From: Pachyseris speciosa
Taxonomy: Eukaryota > Cnidaria > Anthozoa > Scleractinia > Pachyseridae
Direction: 5' to 3'
NCBI GenBank assembly: GCA_016490735.1
Contig: JAEMWC010002047.1
Span: forward strand, 1-64,000
DNA length: 64,000 bases
In this document: piece after piece, positions 20,956 to 31,707 of the stretch
Layout: every line of letters starts with the position of its first letter
How positions within the stretch are numbered: position 1 is the first letter of the stretch
Made by a program: the position numbers and the translations under genes
Notes under the pieces: model-generated
What the model was told of the DNA's origin: nothing
Seen by the model: only the letters and a program-made list of their open reading frames with translations
The model's database searches: none

Positions 20956-21650
20956 TTATCAACAAAATCTAAAGAGAAACGATAGCTCTAGTTCAAGTGC
21001 AAACCACCAAAATTTAATAGCCCTATTAATTCAAGAGTGTCATTGCAATTTTGTAAATTTGCCTTAGAGTTAATGTGAATTCATCCGAAACTTGTTTTTT
21101 ATAAGCAGTTTTATGCCCCTATCGATTTTCTCGTTTAGCATGTTTGTCCGAGGGATAATTCTAACTTTCGGATATTGTCAATTTTAAGAGCCTTATGAAT
21201 GCATGAGTGTCATTACAGTTATATCAATTTTCTTGAAAGTCAATGTGAATTGCAATCTTTCGATGTTGTCCTTCAGTAGCATTTTGATTAAAAAGATTAA
21301 AATACAAATGTGGCCTTGAACTACTGTAAAAAACGCTAAAATACTAAAAGTTTGAGCTTTCGCCGCTCAACGGCATCGTCAGGGACACATAAGATAAAAT
21401 ATTCCGCCAGGGCCGAATAAGAGGGAAAGAGGTGTCACTGTACAAGGTGTGTGATGTCTTACAAGATTTTGTCAACTTAATAAATGTAGATGTTGATGTA
21501 GATAAGTTGAACAATCAATGTGAATTATTTTGAAACTTGTTCTTTTTAAGTGGTTTTATGCTACTTTCGATTCTATCGTTAAGCATGTATGTGTGAGGGC
21601 TAATACTAACTTGCTAAAATCGTCAAAACAGCAAAAGGAACGCACCTGAC
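20956..21650. other. Intron of the nested minus-strand gene
   Basis: AT-rich, with no recognised coding potential. Near-repeated words such as TGAATTATTTTGAAACTTGTT and GTGTGAGGGCTAAT recur at about 21075-21165 and 21520-21610, suggesting a diverged local duplication. Confidence 0.35.
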
Positions 21651-21959
21651 TTACAGTTGCGTTGACTCCACATTCCAGTAGCGCGCGATGTACTGTTATC
21701 GGGTTTGCGGGAGCGCCATCAGGCGTTGTCAGTGCTATCCAGTAGCTTAAGGCTGGCCTCAGCTTTTTATCAGTTACGGCAGGATGAGTTGAAATCCATG
21801 CTTGGCTCGATGTACTGGAAACTTGGCTTTCTGTAAAAGGCTCGCCATCGCTTTCAGCACCGTTTCTCTCATCTGTTTTGTCTTTATCTTTCGGAGCTTT
21901 CTTCGGTCCTTGCGTACTTATAGCGCTAAAGAAGAAGGCTACGCTTTTAACACCTGCAA
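21651..21959 (-). CDS. Minus-strand exon, unknown acidic protein
   Basis: On the minus strand an acceptor (CCTTGCAG) leads into GVKSVAFFFSAISTQ, a Lys/Asp/Ser-rich linker (KKAPKDKDKTDERNGAESDG) and RPALSYWIALTTPDG, ending GVNAT at a GTAAGT donor. Its phase-1 start fits the exon at 22050-22270. The last 30 residues loosely resemble an ankyrin-like helix pair, which I cannot confirm. Confidence 0.45.
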
Positions 21960-22049
21960 GGACTCGAAAACGTTTTCCTGTTAATTAACTTTTCATCCCA
22001 AATACCGAGCAAGAGATTCTTGAAATTGAAAGTCAGCAAACAGTACTAA

Positions 22050-22270
22050 CCTTGCAATGCTTTGTCACAAGCATCTCTCGTCTTACACACCTCGTTCCGT
22101 GCCTTTTGCAAACCATCGTCTATGTTGCAAACACACTTAGCGCTTACTACGCTGCACTTATCGACGATTATCGGGCTTAAATATGCTGCTCCCTTAATTT
22201 TCCCACTGTTGAGTTGCAGGGATAGTTGGCTCTCCGCATCATCTTCAGACTGATATGGCCTTGCGAAAGT
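22050..22270 (-). CDS. Minus-strand exon upstream of 21651-21959
   Basis: The minus strand reads PYQSEDDAESQLSLQLNSGK, AAYLSPIIVDKCSVV and DDGLQKARNEVCKTRDACDK, ending at a GTTAGT donor. Several cysteines and charged residues are spaced like real coding sequence. It splices in frame to the next exon. It would be a gene nested in the receptor's large intron on the opposite strand. The family is unknown. Confidence 0.45.
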
Positions 22271-22439
22271 GTTCCTCTTTTTATAGCTGGTATGCTAGTA
22301 AGATGAATATTAATGCCGAAATGAAATGACCTTCTTAACATCTTATCTTAACACACATCGTATCTTAACACACTCAAATGATACTCAGTGGACCTAAAAA
22401 TGAGTATGAAAAGCACATCGGGTTGAAATCAATTGTTAA

Positions 22440-22880
22440 TCAGCTCATTTATACGTAAATCAAACCATTCCAACGAGAGTGCAATAACCAAAAAGGTGTA
22501 AATGTTTGAGACTGAGATTTGACAGAATTAGAAACTGATTACAATTACTTTTTCCAAAAAACCCGCACAATCCGTAAAATCCAACAGCACAGACAGAGTT
22601 TTGTTCCCGATGTATTCCAACTACTAAAATCCACAGCTTCAAGTTTCCTACGGTGGAAAGTTCTGTATCCTAATTTATGCGATTGCAACGAGAGTTCCAT
22701 AACCAACAAGGTGACAATTTCTGTATGAGATTTGAGCAAAAATAGAGTTTTGTTGGTTTATAATTTCCCCTTCCATAAAAACCACAAAATCCGTGAAATC
22801 CGTCAATGCAGACAGAGTTTTGTGCATGATATGTTCCAGCTTCTGAAATCCTCAGCAGCTGCAAGTTCCACTCTGCGCAT
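22440..22880. repeat. Two diverged copies of a ~230-bp unit
   Basis: A block with ACCAAAAAGGTGTAAAT, ATCCGTAAAATCC, GACAGAGTTTTGT and CAGCTTCAAGTTTC (about 22488-22655) is repeated as ACCAACAAGGTGACAAT, ATCCGTGAAATCC, GACAGAGTTTTGT and CAGCTGCAAGTTCC (about 22700-22875). It shares the ATCCGTNAAATCC word with the array that follows. Confidence 0.65.
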
Positions 22881-22929
22881 GGGTGACTGTTGTGATCTCA
22901 CGCAATTTACGGGTAATTGGATTAAAAAT

Positions 22930-23290
22930 GAGACTAAGCCAAAGACTCTCTCAGTAGGGGTGGATATCACGGATTTTACGGTATTAACGGGATTTGAATT
23001 CAAATGAGACTAAGCCAAAGACTTTCTCAGTAGGGGTGGATATCACGGATTTTACAGTATTAACGGGATTTGAATTCAAATGAGACTAAGCCAAAGACTT
23101 TCTCAGTAGGGGTGGATATCACGGATTTTACGGTATTAACGGGATTTGAATTCAAATGAGACTAAGCCAAAGACTTTCTCAGTAGGGGTGGATATTACGG
23201 ATTTCACGGTACTAACGGAAACGTGAATCCAAATAGAGAATTAGTCAAAGACTTTCTCAGTAGAGGTGGATATGACGGATTTTAAGGAAT
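22930..23290. repeat. 76-bp tandem repeat array, 4-5 units
   Basis: Units start with GAGACTAAGCCAAAGACT at 22930, 23006, 23082 and 23158, exactly 76 bases apart; a decayed fifth starts near 23238. Each unit contains GGGTGGATATCACGGATTTT. The first three are nearly identical, so they arose recently or are homogenised. Confidence 0.92.
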
Positions 23291-23510
23291 TACGGAAAAA
23301 TGAATAATAAACAAGTAAATAAATAAAAATGAAAATAAATTTATTTATTAAATAAATAAATAAATATATATATATATATTATTATTATTGTTGTTGTTGT
23401 TATTATTATTAAGTTAATATTTATTTTTATTTATTTACTTGTTTATTTATTCATTTTCCGTCAAATCCGTCAAATCCGTCATATCCACCTCTAGTGAGAG
23501 AGTCTTGAGA
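23236..23510. repeat. AT-rich hairpin terminating the 76-bp array
   Basis: The last unit (AGAGGTGGATATGACGGATT) returns inverted at about 23470-23500 (CGTCATATCCACCTCT). The intervening stems pair through AATGAATAATAAACAAGTAAA and its complement, around TA/TTA simple repeats (23340-23410). Confidence 0.75.
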
Positions 23511-23637
23511 GAAAGAGTGAGAGAGAGTAGTAAATTTTTATTTTCCATCCAATCCATCAAATCCGTAGTATCCACCCTTAGTTATATAATCTTTGAGTAC
23601 ATTTCATTATATATTCATATTTGGCTTTGATAAAGCA

Positions 23638-25560
23638 CACGATGTTTTTAAAGTTCATTTTTTAATGAAGACTAGGTGGCTACTAAGGATCTTACGGATT
23701 CAACGGAAATATGAATATCAAGGTTTCGTAGCAGCACGAAGTAAGATATGGCTTTGATAAAGCACACGATGTTTTTAAAGTTCATTTTTTAATGAAGACA
23801 TGTTTCGGATAAAACATCATACATCGTCAGTTTTACAGTGCGGAATAAAATTAAAATGAGCAATAAATAGTTAACAAGGTGCGATATTAACAAGAGTAAT
23901 TAAAGGTAACGAAACTATTTATACTAAGAAAGGAGACTAATTAATAAGAAAGAGATAGAAGAAAGGTGTTTGACCTGAGAATTTAAAGACGGCTGCTCCC
24001 AGAGGATGTGCATGGCTTCTTTGATTTTCAGTTGGAAGCTACTGGAAGCAGAGTCGATAATTTTAAAACCATCTGCGGAACAAAGGGAACGACCATTTTG
24101 AGAATTTCTCAGATGTATAAAGATGCGGGAATGTTTGTCGGAAGAAAGATGTTCACGGATGCATAACAGGCACTACAGCCGGCACATGAAAACTTATAAA
24201 CGACCCGCGATCGTAAATCCGTAGGGATGGCATCCTTAACCCCAAACAATCTCCTAATTTTAAACCGGGTAAACACCAACTTGATATCTAGGTCAGTGCA
24301 AAAAGTGCTAACTAATCGGTCACCTTGATAAACGCTGGTTAGAGGATTATAATTCGGGTATTAAGTTTTACTGTAGATACGTTGACGATACTTTTGCTTT
24401 GTTTGACACCGAACAGGATGCTTTATCTTTCTATAGTTATATCAATACCAGCACCCCAACATTAAGTTCACCATGGAGAAGGAAGAAAACCATAAGCTCC
24501 CTTTCGTAGATGTTCTCCTTGATAATAATAGCAATCAGGGCATTATCACCTCGGTGTTTCATAAGAAGACCTACACTGGTCTGCTCACTAACTTTTATAG
24601 TTTTGTACCGTTCAGTTACAAATCAGGACTAGTGCGCACTCTGGTAGACCGAACGTTTAAAATCAACAACTCCTGGGCTGGTTTTCACCTTGATATAAAT
24701 AACCTTACCAAAACATTAGGGAGAAATTTGTTCCCTTCAAACGTCATTGAGAGTGTTGTTAGAAAATTTCTTAACAATCACTTCACTTCCGATTCCTCTC
24801 AGGGTACTACTCGTAAGGACAATTGTCTGTATTTTAAATTACCGTACATCGGTCCTTTTTCTATCACAACACAACGCAGAATTAAGAAATTAGTTAGCAC
24901 TTTTTGCACTGACCTAGATATTAAGTTGGTGTTTACTCGGTTTAAAATTAGGAGATTGTTTGGGGTTAAGGATGCCATCCCTACGGATTTACGATCGCGG
25001 GTCGTTTATAAGTTTTCATGTGCAGGCTGTAATGCCTGTTATGTTGGTGAAACCAACAGACATTTTGCCACTCGCTTCCGTGAACATCTTTCCTCCGACA
25101 TACATATGAGAAATTCTCAAAATTGTCGTTCCCTTTATTCCGAAGATTGTTTTAAAATTATCGACTCTGCTTCCAGTTGCTTCCAATTGAAAATCAAAGA
25201 AGCCATGCACATCCTCTGGGAGCAGCCGTCTTTAAATTCTCAGGTCAAACACCTTTCTTCTATCTCTTTCTTATTAATTAGTCTCCTTTCTTAGTATAAA
25301 TAGTTTCGTTACCTTAAATTACTCTTGTTAATATCGCACCTTGTTAACTATTTATTGCTCATTTTAATTTTATTCCGCACTGTACAACTGACGATGGATG
25401 ATGTTTTATCCGAAACATGTCTTCATTAAAAAATGAACTTTAAAAACATCGTTTGCTTTATCAAAGCCATATCTTACTTCGTGCTGCTACGAAACCTTGA
25501 TATTCATATTTCCGTTGAATCTGTAAGATCCTTAGTAGCCACCTAGTGTAGATAATTTTT
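23638..25560. mobile_element. Penelope-like retroelement, 5'-truncated, with an inverted partial copy
   Basis: The + strand copy (24331-25552) has the end of a reverse transcriptase and a GIY-YIG endonuclease. An inverted copy of its 3' part lies upstream (23674-24314), so the element is flanked by long inverted arms. A 36-base segment starting CACGATGTTTTTAAAGTTC occurs twice (23638 and 23757) in direct orientation, typical of complex Penelope terminal repeats. Confidence 0.85.
24380..25294 (+). pseudogene. Penelope RT C-terminus plus GIY-YIG endonuclease
   Basis: Before the main frame, 24370-24440 reads YVDDTFALFDTEQDALSF, RT motif C (YVDD). A frameshift near 24470 leads into the frame at 24473-25294. 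It has HKLPFVDVLLDNN and the connector helices, then VVYKFSCAGCNACYVGETNR followed by HFATRFREHL. That is the Penelope GIY-YIG variant with its CCxxC-like insertion. The endonuclease nicks target DNA to prime reverse transcription. The N-terminal half of the RT is missing. The reverse copy at 24314-23990 repeats the endonuclease region. Confidence 0.85.
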
Positions 25561-25729
25561 TGGGCTTGAAGTTACGTTGGAATGGTTGTTGGGAATAGTT
25601 TGTTTTGTCAGCAGATCATCCTAACTATATTATTTTGGAGAACGAAACAGTGGATTTCCCGGATTTGGCGAATATTTCTTTTATTTTACACTTTTAATTT
25701 AGAACCACACAGTCAACTGATTTGTAATC

Positions 25730-26690
25730 AGTCATATTGGCGTGTACTAAAGAAATTTTTTCAAGAGACAAGTCTTTTCATCCCATGATAAAAAAGCTGT
25801 TCAAGACTTTACTGCAGGGTTCGTTTCGCACAGTACCCGAAGATGGGACGATATTGTTGTTTACTTAGGTCAAGGCTTGATGGGGGAAATTGCCGGGCAA
25901 ATGTGTGTGTGTGCTTGGGTAACCTTTTTCTAAAACTAGGCGGGTTTTACGGATTTTACGGATTTCACGGAATAGCTTGATTTGATCAATGTGATACAAA
26001 TATCTTTCCTTATCTCATATGTAAATGCCTTGTTTAAAGAACACACAACTAATCCGTCATATTGGCGTGTACTAAAGAAAGTTATAGGAGAGACAAGTCT
26101 TTTCATCCCATGGTAGAAAAGCTGTTCACGACTTTACAGGGTTCGTTTCGCACAGAACCCGAAGATGGGACGATATTGTTGTTTACTTAGGTCCAAGGCC
26201 TTGAACTTACAGTTTGATGGGGAAATTGCCAGGCAAATGTGTGGGTGTGTGCTTCGGTAACCTTTTTCTAAAACTAGGCGGGTTTTACGGATTTTACGGA
26301 TTTCACGGAATAGCTTGATTTGATCAATGTGATACATATATCTTTCCTTATCTCACGTGTAAATGCCTTGTTTTAAGAACACACATCACAGTACTATTCT
26401 GTTTCAAAGAGACGCTGGTTAAAACATGTAGAATGATTTTTATTTCGCAAAGTTGCGGGGATATCCATTCAAAATACTCCAACCATGTGCCGGATTTCAC
26501 GGAATAGCTTGATTTGATCAATGTGATACATCTTTTTGTTATCTCGTGTGTAAATGCCTTGTTTTAAGAACACACATCACAGTGCTATTCTATTTCAAAG
26601 AGAAGCCGGTTAAAACATGTAGAACGATTTTTTTATTCGCGAGGTTACGGGGATACCCATTCAAAACACTCCACCCATGTGCCGAAACTA
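25730..26690. repeat. 326-bp tandem duplication with a partial third copy
   Basis: TCATATTGGCGTGTACTAAA occurs at 25732 and 26058, and the following ~300 bases match (GAAGATGGGACGATATTGTT, then GGATTTCACGGAATAGC). A third partial copy starts at about 26490 with GGATTTCACGGAATAGCTTG. The units contain ACGGATTTTACGGATTTCAC, the word also found in the 76-bp array. Confidence 0.85.
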
Positions 26691-26984
26691 GATCTGTTTT
26701 TTTCGCTATGCTTTTGTGCCAAAATCCGTCCCGGTCATGTGACTGTACTGATGAGGGAACAGGAAGAAACAGATGTTTTGCAAGGTCAACAGCAATGTTT
26801 TGCTAGGTTGACAACGAGACGAAAGGTTTTCACATGGCCAAACTAAACTGCAGTCCGGCCACCGTGTTTGTGCCCCTGGCCGCTCCATGCGTAGCCTCCC
26901 ACGCAGTCGTTTTCAGGGTACTCGTATTTCACCTCCTCCCCACAAATGCCTGCTTACCCGATGCCAACATTCCTTTCCCATTAG
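26691..26984. other. No recognisable gene
   Basis: Intron DNA between repeats. Nothing was recognised. Confidence 0.4.
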
Positions 26985-27330
26985 TGGGATAGAGAATTAA
27001 CTCTGAAGTGTAAATTAAAGTGCTACTTAAACCCATGAATAACCCACTGGGCGTTGGCCCTAGTAAAGGGAAACAGGGAACCACACGAGGCAAAGAAAAA
27101 ATCTTTTGACCTCGGTGGGAATCGAACCCACGACCTCCGGATTAGATCTACCGTTACTCTGCCGACTGAGCTACAAGGTCGCACAGAGAAAGTCGGGGAC
27201 GATTTTAGATGGTGAATCGCGGCAAAGAGAAAGTAAGGGTACATATGAATGTTGTGCCGCGTAGCACTAGGAACACAAATAGTGGAATAGAGAATTAACT
27301 CTGAAGTGTAAATTAAAGTGCTACTTACTA
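26985..27330 (-). mobile_element. tRNA-derived SINE, minus strand
   Basis: The minus strand of 27108-27180 has the 73-base outline of a tRNA: GACCTTG at the 5' end, a D-arm TAGCTCAGTCGGCAGAGTA (A box), GTGGGTTCGATTCCCAC (B box/T-arm), and CGAGGTC pairing with the start. The anticodon stem does not pair well, so it is a SINE head, not a functional tRNA. The flanking word GAGAATTAACTCTGAAGTG occurs at both ends of the unit (about 26993 and 27290). Confidence 0.7.
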
Positions 27331-27337
27331 CTGCTAC

Positions 27338-27530
27338 TACTCGATTCCCACCGAGGTCAAAAGATTTTTCTTTGCCTCGTGTGGTTCCCTGTTTCCCTTT
27401 ACTAGGTCCAACGCCCAGTGGGTTATTCATGGGTTTAAGTAGCACTTTAATTTACACTTCAGAGTTAATTCTCTATTCCACTATTTGTGTTCCTAGTGCT
27501 ACGCGGCACAACATTCATATGTACCCTTCC
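27338..27530 (+). repeat. Inverted partial copy of the SINE
   Basis: CGATTCCCACCGAGGTCAAA, the SINE tail with TTTCTTTGCCTCGTGTGGTT, and GAGTTAATTCTCTATTCC reappear in the opposite orientation. With 26985-27330 it forms an inverted pair with a short centre near 27330. Confidence 0.75.
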
Positions 27531-28345
27531 TTTCCCATTGTTTGGTTCGCCAATCGCGATCGAGCAACTGTGTAGCGATGACAAGTAAAATTAATCCTAA
27601 TGCGTGTTTCTTTCTCTCGCGAATTTTTAATCGCATCAAAGCGCTGGAGCTGATTTGTTTTTAGTAATACAATGTGTTACACGAGATTTAAGATGCGACC
27701 AAGTCAGAAATCTGAAGCATTTATCAGTCGATCAAACGTAGAGCAAAACTATGTGAAATTATCACACATGACACAACAGCAAAGCTGGATCTCTTATGGT
27801 CCTGCATTAAATCAGATAAATTCGCCCACACAACAACCCGAAAACGTCCTTGACTAGCGGTCATACGTAATCAAACACCGATGGCACAGACTGCGACAAT
27901 TCATACGTTTTTCTTCAGTTCACGCGAAGCTTAAACGATGCAGCTTGCCTCGCCATTCACTGGATCCAATACGTGCTATAGTCTTCCGATGGTAAAGTCC
28001 TTCCTTCATTCAAACCACTCGGACTAACCGAAGATACGCCAATACTTCTCAGTTAAATAACTGACTTGGTCCTTCATCAAATCACGAGATGTTACACAAC
28101 AGCTACAACAAGACCAGAAGTAGCGGCGATTAATAATAAGCGACTTTTCGCAACCAGTGGGCAAATTGACGAAAATATCGATATTTTCTCTCACAAATTG
28201 TGAGCGCAGCGAACGGGTGAAATATTTTCAACACGAGAAGAGAAATTTTGTATCTCCAAGCGGTCATGTAATGTTCTATTTTTTGTACCCCAAATCATTT
28301 CATTTTCGCTGTGAAAGATTTATTATGTAACCATACCAACGGTGA
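27531..28345. other. No recognisable gene
   Basis: About 800 bases of intron DNA. The segment near 28195-28275 (GAGCGCAGCGAACGGGTGAA ...) looks like a MITE end by composition only. Confidence 0.3.
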
Positions 28346-28361
28346 TCTTAAAAAAAAAAAA

Positions 28362-28394
<33 letters not shown>

Positions 28395-28401
28395 CAATAA
28401 C

Positions 28402-28446
<45 letters not shown>

Positions 28447-28624
28447 CCCAGGCACAGTCAGCATTGATGAGCTCCAAAAAATTACTCTTCTGGGTACAGC
28501 TTCCATCCTCAGAAGGGTCCTGTCAATCAAGTGAACTCTTTGGTACCTAGGGCCCATGGGTTGGACCCGGTGCTTCAGAGACTAAACAAGCAAGCCAAGG
28601 ATAATAAGTCATAATAATAATAAT

Positions 28625-28667
<43 letters not shown>

Positions 28668-28710
28668 TCAGTTCTAAATTATTATTATTATTATTATCAT
28701 TAATTATTAA
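28346..28710. repeat. (AAT)n microsatellites around a LINE 3' tail
   Basis: AAT arrays at 28358-28447 and 28610-28668 flank a + strand segment reading SIDELQKITLLGTASILRRV. That matches the C-terminal signature of the LINE family at 44750-48150 (SAILGTAHLLRKVL). It is a 3'-end LINE fragment inserted into or generating simple repeats. Confidence 0.65.
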
Positions 28711-29555
28711 ATTTATAACTTTGTCATATCAACGCCAGAAACAGCTTTCAGCTCTCCTTCCCATTAATGGAAAAATAACTGTTCTTTCACGGCCGTCAGA
28801 TAAAGAAAGCGTAAATTTCGAACTTGGAAATTTGCTAATTTTCCTGTTTACAAATGCTATTTTTCTGGTATTTTGGACACACTTAAAGAGCCGACTTGGT
28901 TTTCACGCAAAACGTTTTAGCTCGCGTTGCAAACAGCTTGACCTTCCCTCTGAAAATCCCTCGAGGCTTCGAACTTGCAAACATTCGGATAGACACTTCT
29001 CTTAAGTTATTAATTTTTCAGACCTCAAAAACAAAAGGTGAATCGACGTATAATCCAACAAGCGGCATTCTTGTTGTTTTGAGAAATTTACAAAACTTTA
29101 AAAACAACTGACGCGTGATGTGATGCTTGCGACCTTTCTGCTACCATTTTCCGTGTTTGTTTGCCGGAAGTGAGCTTTCTGGATAAAACTCGACGACAAC
29201 GCGACAAAGAATAAAAAAAAAAACCAAGTTCAATTTTAGACTCGGCCTTCCCGTGGAACGGCCGAGTAATTAAGGAAATTTTCCGAAAAAGCAATAAAAA
29301 TTGTTTAGGTCACCCACATCGGTGGCACTACAAACTCTCCAGCAACCTTAGGTGCACAGGATGAACGATTAGTTCGCCCGCGCTCCGCCTATTGGATTTT
29401 ATTATCCCGGCTTTTAGTCACCCAATAAAGTTTTAAATTCGACCATAAGATAAACCGAGCAACGAGGTAAGTTTTAGTGGGTTTTCACAAGGCTATGGAG
29501 GGTTTAACTCGTAACACCTTTTTTAATCAGTAATGTACGCACACCCAACTGCGTC
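28711..29555. other. No recognisable gene
   Basis: Intron DNA. Short frames on both strands have no domain. Confidence 0.4.
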
Positions 29556-29559
29556 TCTA

Positions 29560-29647
29560 GTTTCACTAATCATGATGATGGTGGTGATAACGATGTCGAT
29601 GACGATGATGATTACAGTGACGGTGACGGTGATGGTGATGATGATTA

Positions 29648-29697
<50 letters not shown>
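29560..29697. repeat. GAT-rich microsatellite
   Basis: GATGATGGTGATAACGATG-type repeats lead into a pure GAT run at 29647-29694, about 80 bases upstream of the discoidin exon. Confidence 0.9.
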
Positions 29698-29774
29698 ATA
29701 AAATAGCACCTATGATGCAAGCGACAGGTTGAAAGTCCTGTTTTAAGACAAAATTTCTATCAATATATATATAG

Positions 29775-30091
29775 AATGTCAACAAACCCTTGGTACCGCA
29801 GATGGTTTGACAACTGATGAACAAATGAGTGTCTCCTCAGAATCGGATACTAATCATGCAGCCGGCAAGGTCAGGCTATCTGAAAGTTCAAGTAAAGGCG
29901 GATCGTGGACGGCTCGCACAAATGATCTCAATCAGTGGCTGCAGATTGATCTTGGTAATCAGGAGACTAAAGTCACCCGCTTAGCAACACGAGGAGGGAA
30001 CGGTCAGTGGGTAACACGGTACAAATTGCAGTACCGTAATGACGATGAAAACTTCCAATACTACAGGGAACAAGGAGAAAACAAAGACAAA
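29775..30091 (+). CDS. Receptor kinase exon: F5/8-type C (discoidin) domain, part 1
   Basis: The exon opens with CQQTLGTADGLTTDEQMSVS, the standard start of a discoidin domain (C..PLG..DG.I.D.Q..AS). It continues with GSWTARTNDLNQWLQIDLGN and RGGNGQWVTRYKLQYRNDD, the core beta strands. Acceptor AG is at 29773-29774 and the donor GTAAGT at 30092. It starts in phase 1, completing a Glu codon with the sushi exon, and ends in phase 0. Discoidin domains bind phospholipid, collagen or sugars at the cell surface. Confidence 0.92.
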
Positions 30092-30796
30092 GTAAGTTCC
30101 CCTTGCTTTCCGAGTCTGAATACAAGTCACGGTCTCATATTCCTTAAAAAGTCCTTTTAGAGGGCTTCTTTTCGAGTTTGGCGATGGATTGGTTGGGCAG
30201 GTTGGGGAGGGGGGGGGGGGGGGGGGGGGGGGACGTTCAGAGCCGATTAAGACGCTATGACTTTTACGTACAACCGTGGTATCCAGATTCAAAGTTCTCC
30301 TCTGGCTTGGCTGGTGGAGCGCTGTAGCTGTATCGGCAAATGCGATCAGGTGGAGCTAAATTGCTTTTATAATGAGGACTAATAACTCAAGTAAATGTAA
30401 TCTTAATCGTTTCCCTCTACCTTCGTAAAGACATAACTTTGTTCTTAATATTAAAGCAAATTTAAGGTTGTATATTTTTCATTCTTCAGATATGTTTCTT
30501 GAGAGCAGACTGAAAATAGTAGTCTAAAAGCGGGCTACATTTAATGTATTTTCGATGTTTCCGACCTCCCTTTCGACAATCGTGTTGGGAGACGATTTTT
30601 GAGGTGGTCGTTATATTGCCCAGTGCCGCTGCCTTGAAGCATTGTCGACGCGTTCATCGTCAAAAGTCCTGGAAATCTAACATTTGAGAACTAATATTCT
30701 TCTAAACTTCCATAAATAACCACCTTAGGTCACTTTGAGAAAGCTTGATGGAAACTATTATTTATGATTTTTTGACACTTTGTCTCACTGATTTAG
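30092..30796. other. Intron splitting the discoidin domain, with a 24-G homopolymer
   Basis: A run of 24 consecutive G lies at 30209-30232, preceded by GTTGGGGA. The rest is unremarkable intron ending in a TTTAG acceptor. Confidence 0.8.
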
Positions 30797-30935
30797 GAGT
30801 TTGTTGGAAATACAGAGAAGGATGTTATTGTTTATCAAAAGCTAAACCCGCCAATCACAGCACGTTACGTTCGTTTCCGACCAACAGCTTGGCGTAATCA
30901 GATATCAATGAAAGTTGGGCTCTTTGGATGTGAAG
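30797..30935 (+). CDS. Receptor kinase exon: discoidin domain, part 2
   Basis: The exon reads EFVGNTEKDVIVYQKLNPPI, then TARYVRFRPTAWRNQISMKV and GLFGCE, the normal discoidin end with the second disulphide Cys. It joins part 1 in phase 0; together they give about 150 residues, the normal domain length. The donor GTACAG at 30936 leaves phase 1, matching the LamG exon. Confidence 0.92.
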
Positions 30936-31291
30936 GTACAGGAAGGTTTTCCTTTTATTGGTCGTTGTTGTGGCACTTAATGGCTTTTTTTTATTTTTTT
31001 TTTATTTTTTAAAGTAGAACAGCGAGAGGCACTTCGAGAAATGTGACATTATTATGACGCACTTAGCGCGCGCAAATAAAGGTGGTGTTGATTGGTACTT
31101 TTAAAATTATGCCCGATGTATTGGCCAGGGAAGCAAGAGTAAAGCCAGAGTCCTTTTTCTGTTGAAAACGCTATGTTGTGATTTGTTTTGGGGGAAACTT
31201 TCAGAGCATTTTTTACGAACTTTTGCCGGCTTTCTATTGTTCGGGATAAAAAACGAACAGTCATCTTAAATACACGTTTTTTTGGTACAAT
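30936..31291. other. Start of an 11.8-kb intron
   Basis: No recognised feature apart from T-rich runs near 30988-31010. Confidence 0.4.
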
Positions 31292-31707
31292 TTAAGGGGG
31301 CAATATACCTGAATGCTACGTTTTTGTCACTTTTTTTTTTACCTTTTATTCTTATTATTATCTTCTTGAGATTCATGCCATCGAAAAGACCCATCATAGT
31401 TTTGTAGCACATAACCCCATAGATATCTCAGAATTTTTGGGTGATTTTTAGACTGTTTGTGAAGAAGAAAGAAGGTGGGAGGAGAGAATGATTTAAGGGA
31501 AGGTGAGAAAAATGAAGATTTTCAGGTGCTGAAAAATTAAATTTGGAGATTAAAAATTAATGGACGAACACCAAACAGTCCGCCCTCAACCTGACATGCA
31601 CCAGTGTGGTGGAGTGTCTGAGTGTTTGTGTTCCTTATTTTCCCTTTATAATTTTTCCATCAAATCACTTCTTATTTCATTGACATCCAGGTATACTGCC
31701 CCCTTAA
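31292..31707. mobile_element. TTAA-flanked MITE of about 410 bp
   Basis: GGGGGCAATATACCTG at 31296 is inverted to CAGGTATACTGCCCCC ending at 31703. TTAA flanks both sides (31292-31295 and 31704-31707), matching the duplication made by piggyBac or Kolobok-type transposases. There is no coding capacity. Confidence 0.8.

Noticed and set aside
22930..23290. CRISPR-like array from 76-bp regular repeats
   Set aside because: The repeats are contiguous with no unique spacers, and the genome is eukaryotic.
27108..27180. Possible functional tRNA gene on the minus strand
   Set aside because: A and B boxes and acceptor pairing are present, but the anticodon stem does not pair and the unit is embedded in a repeated SINE context.
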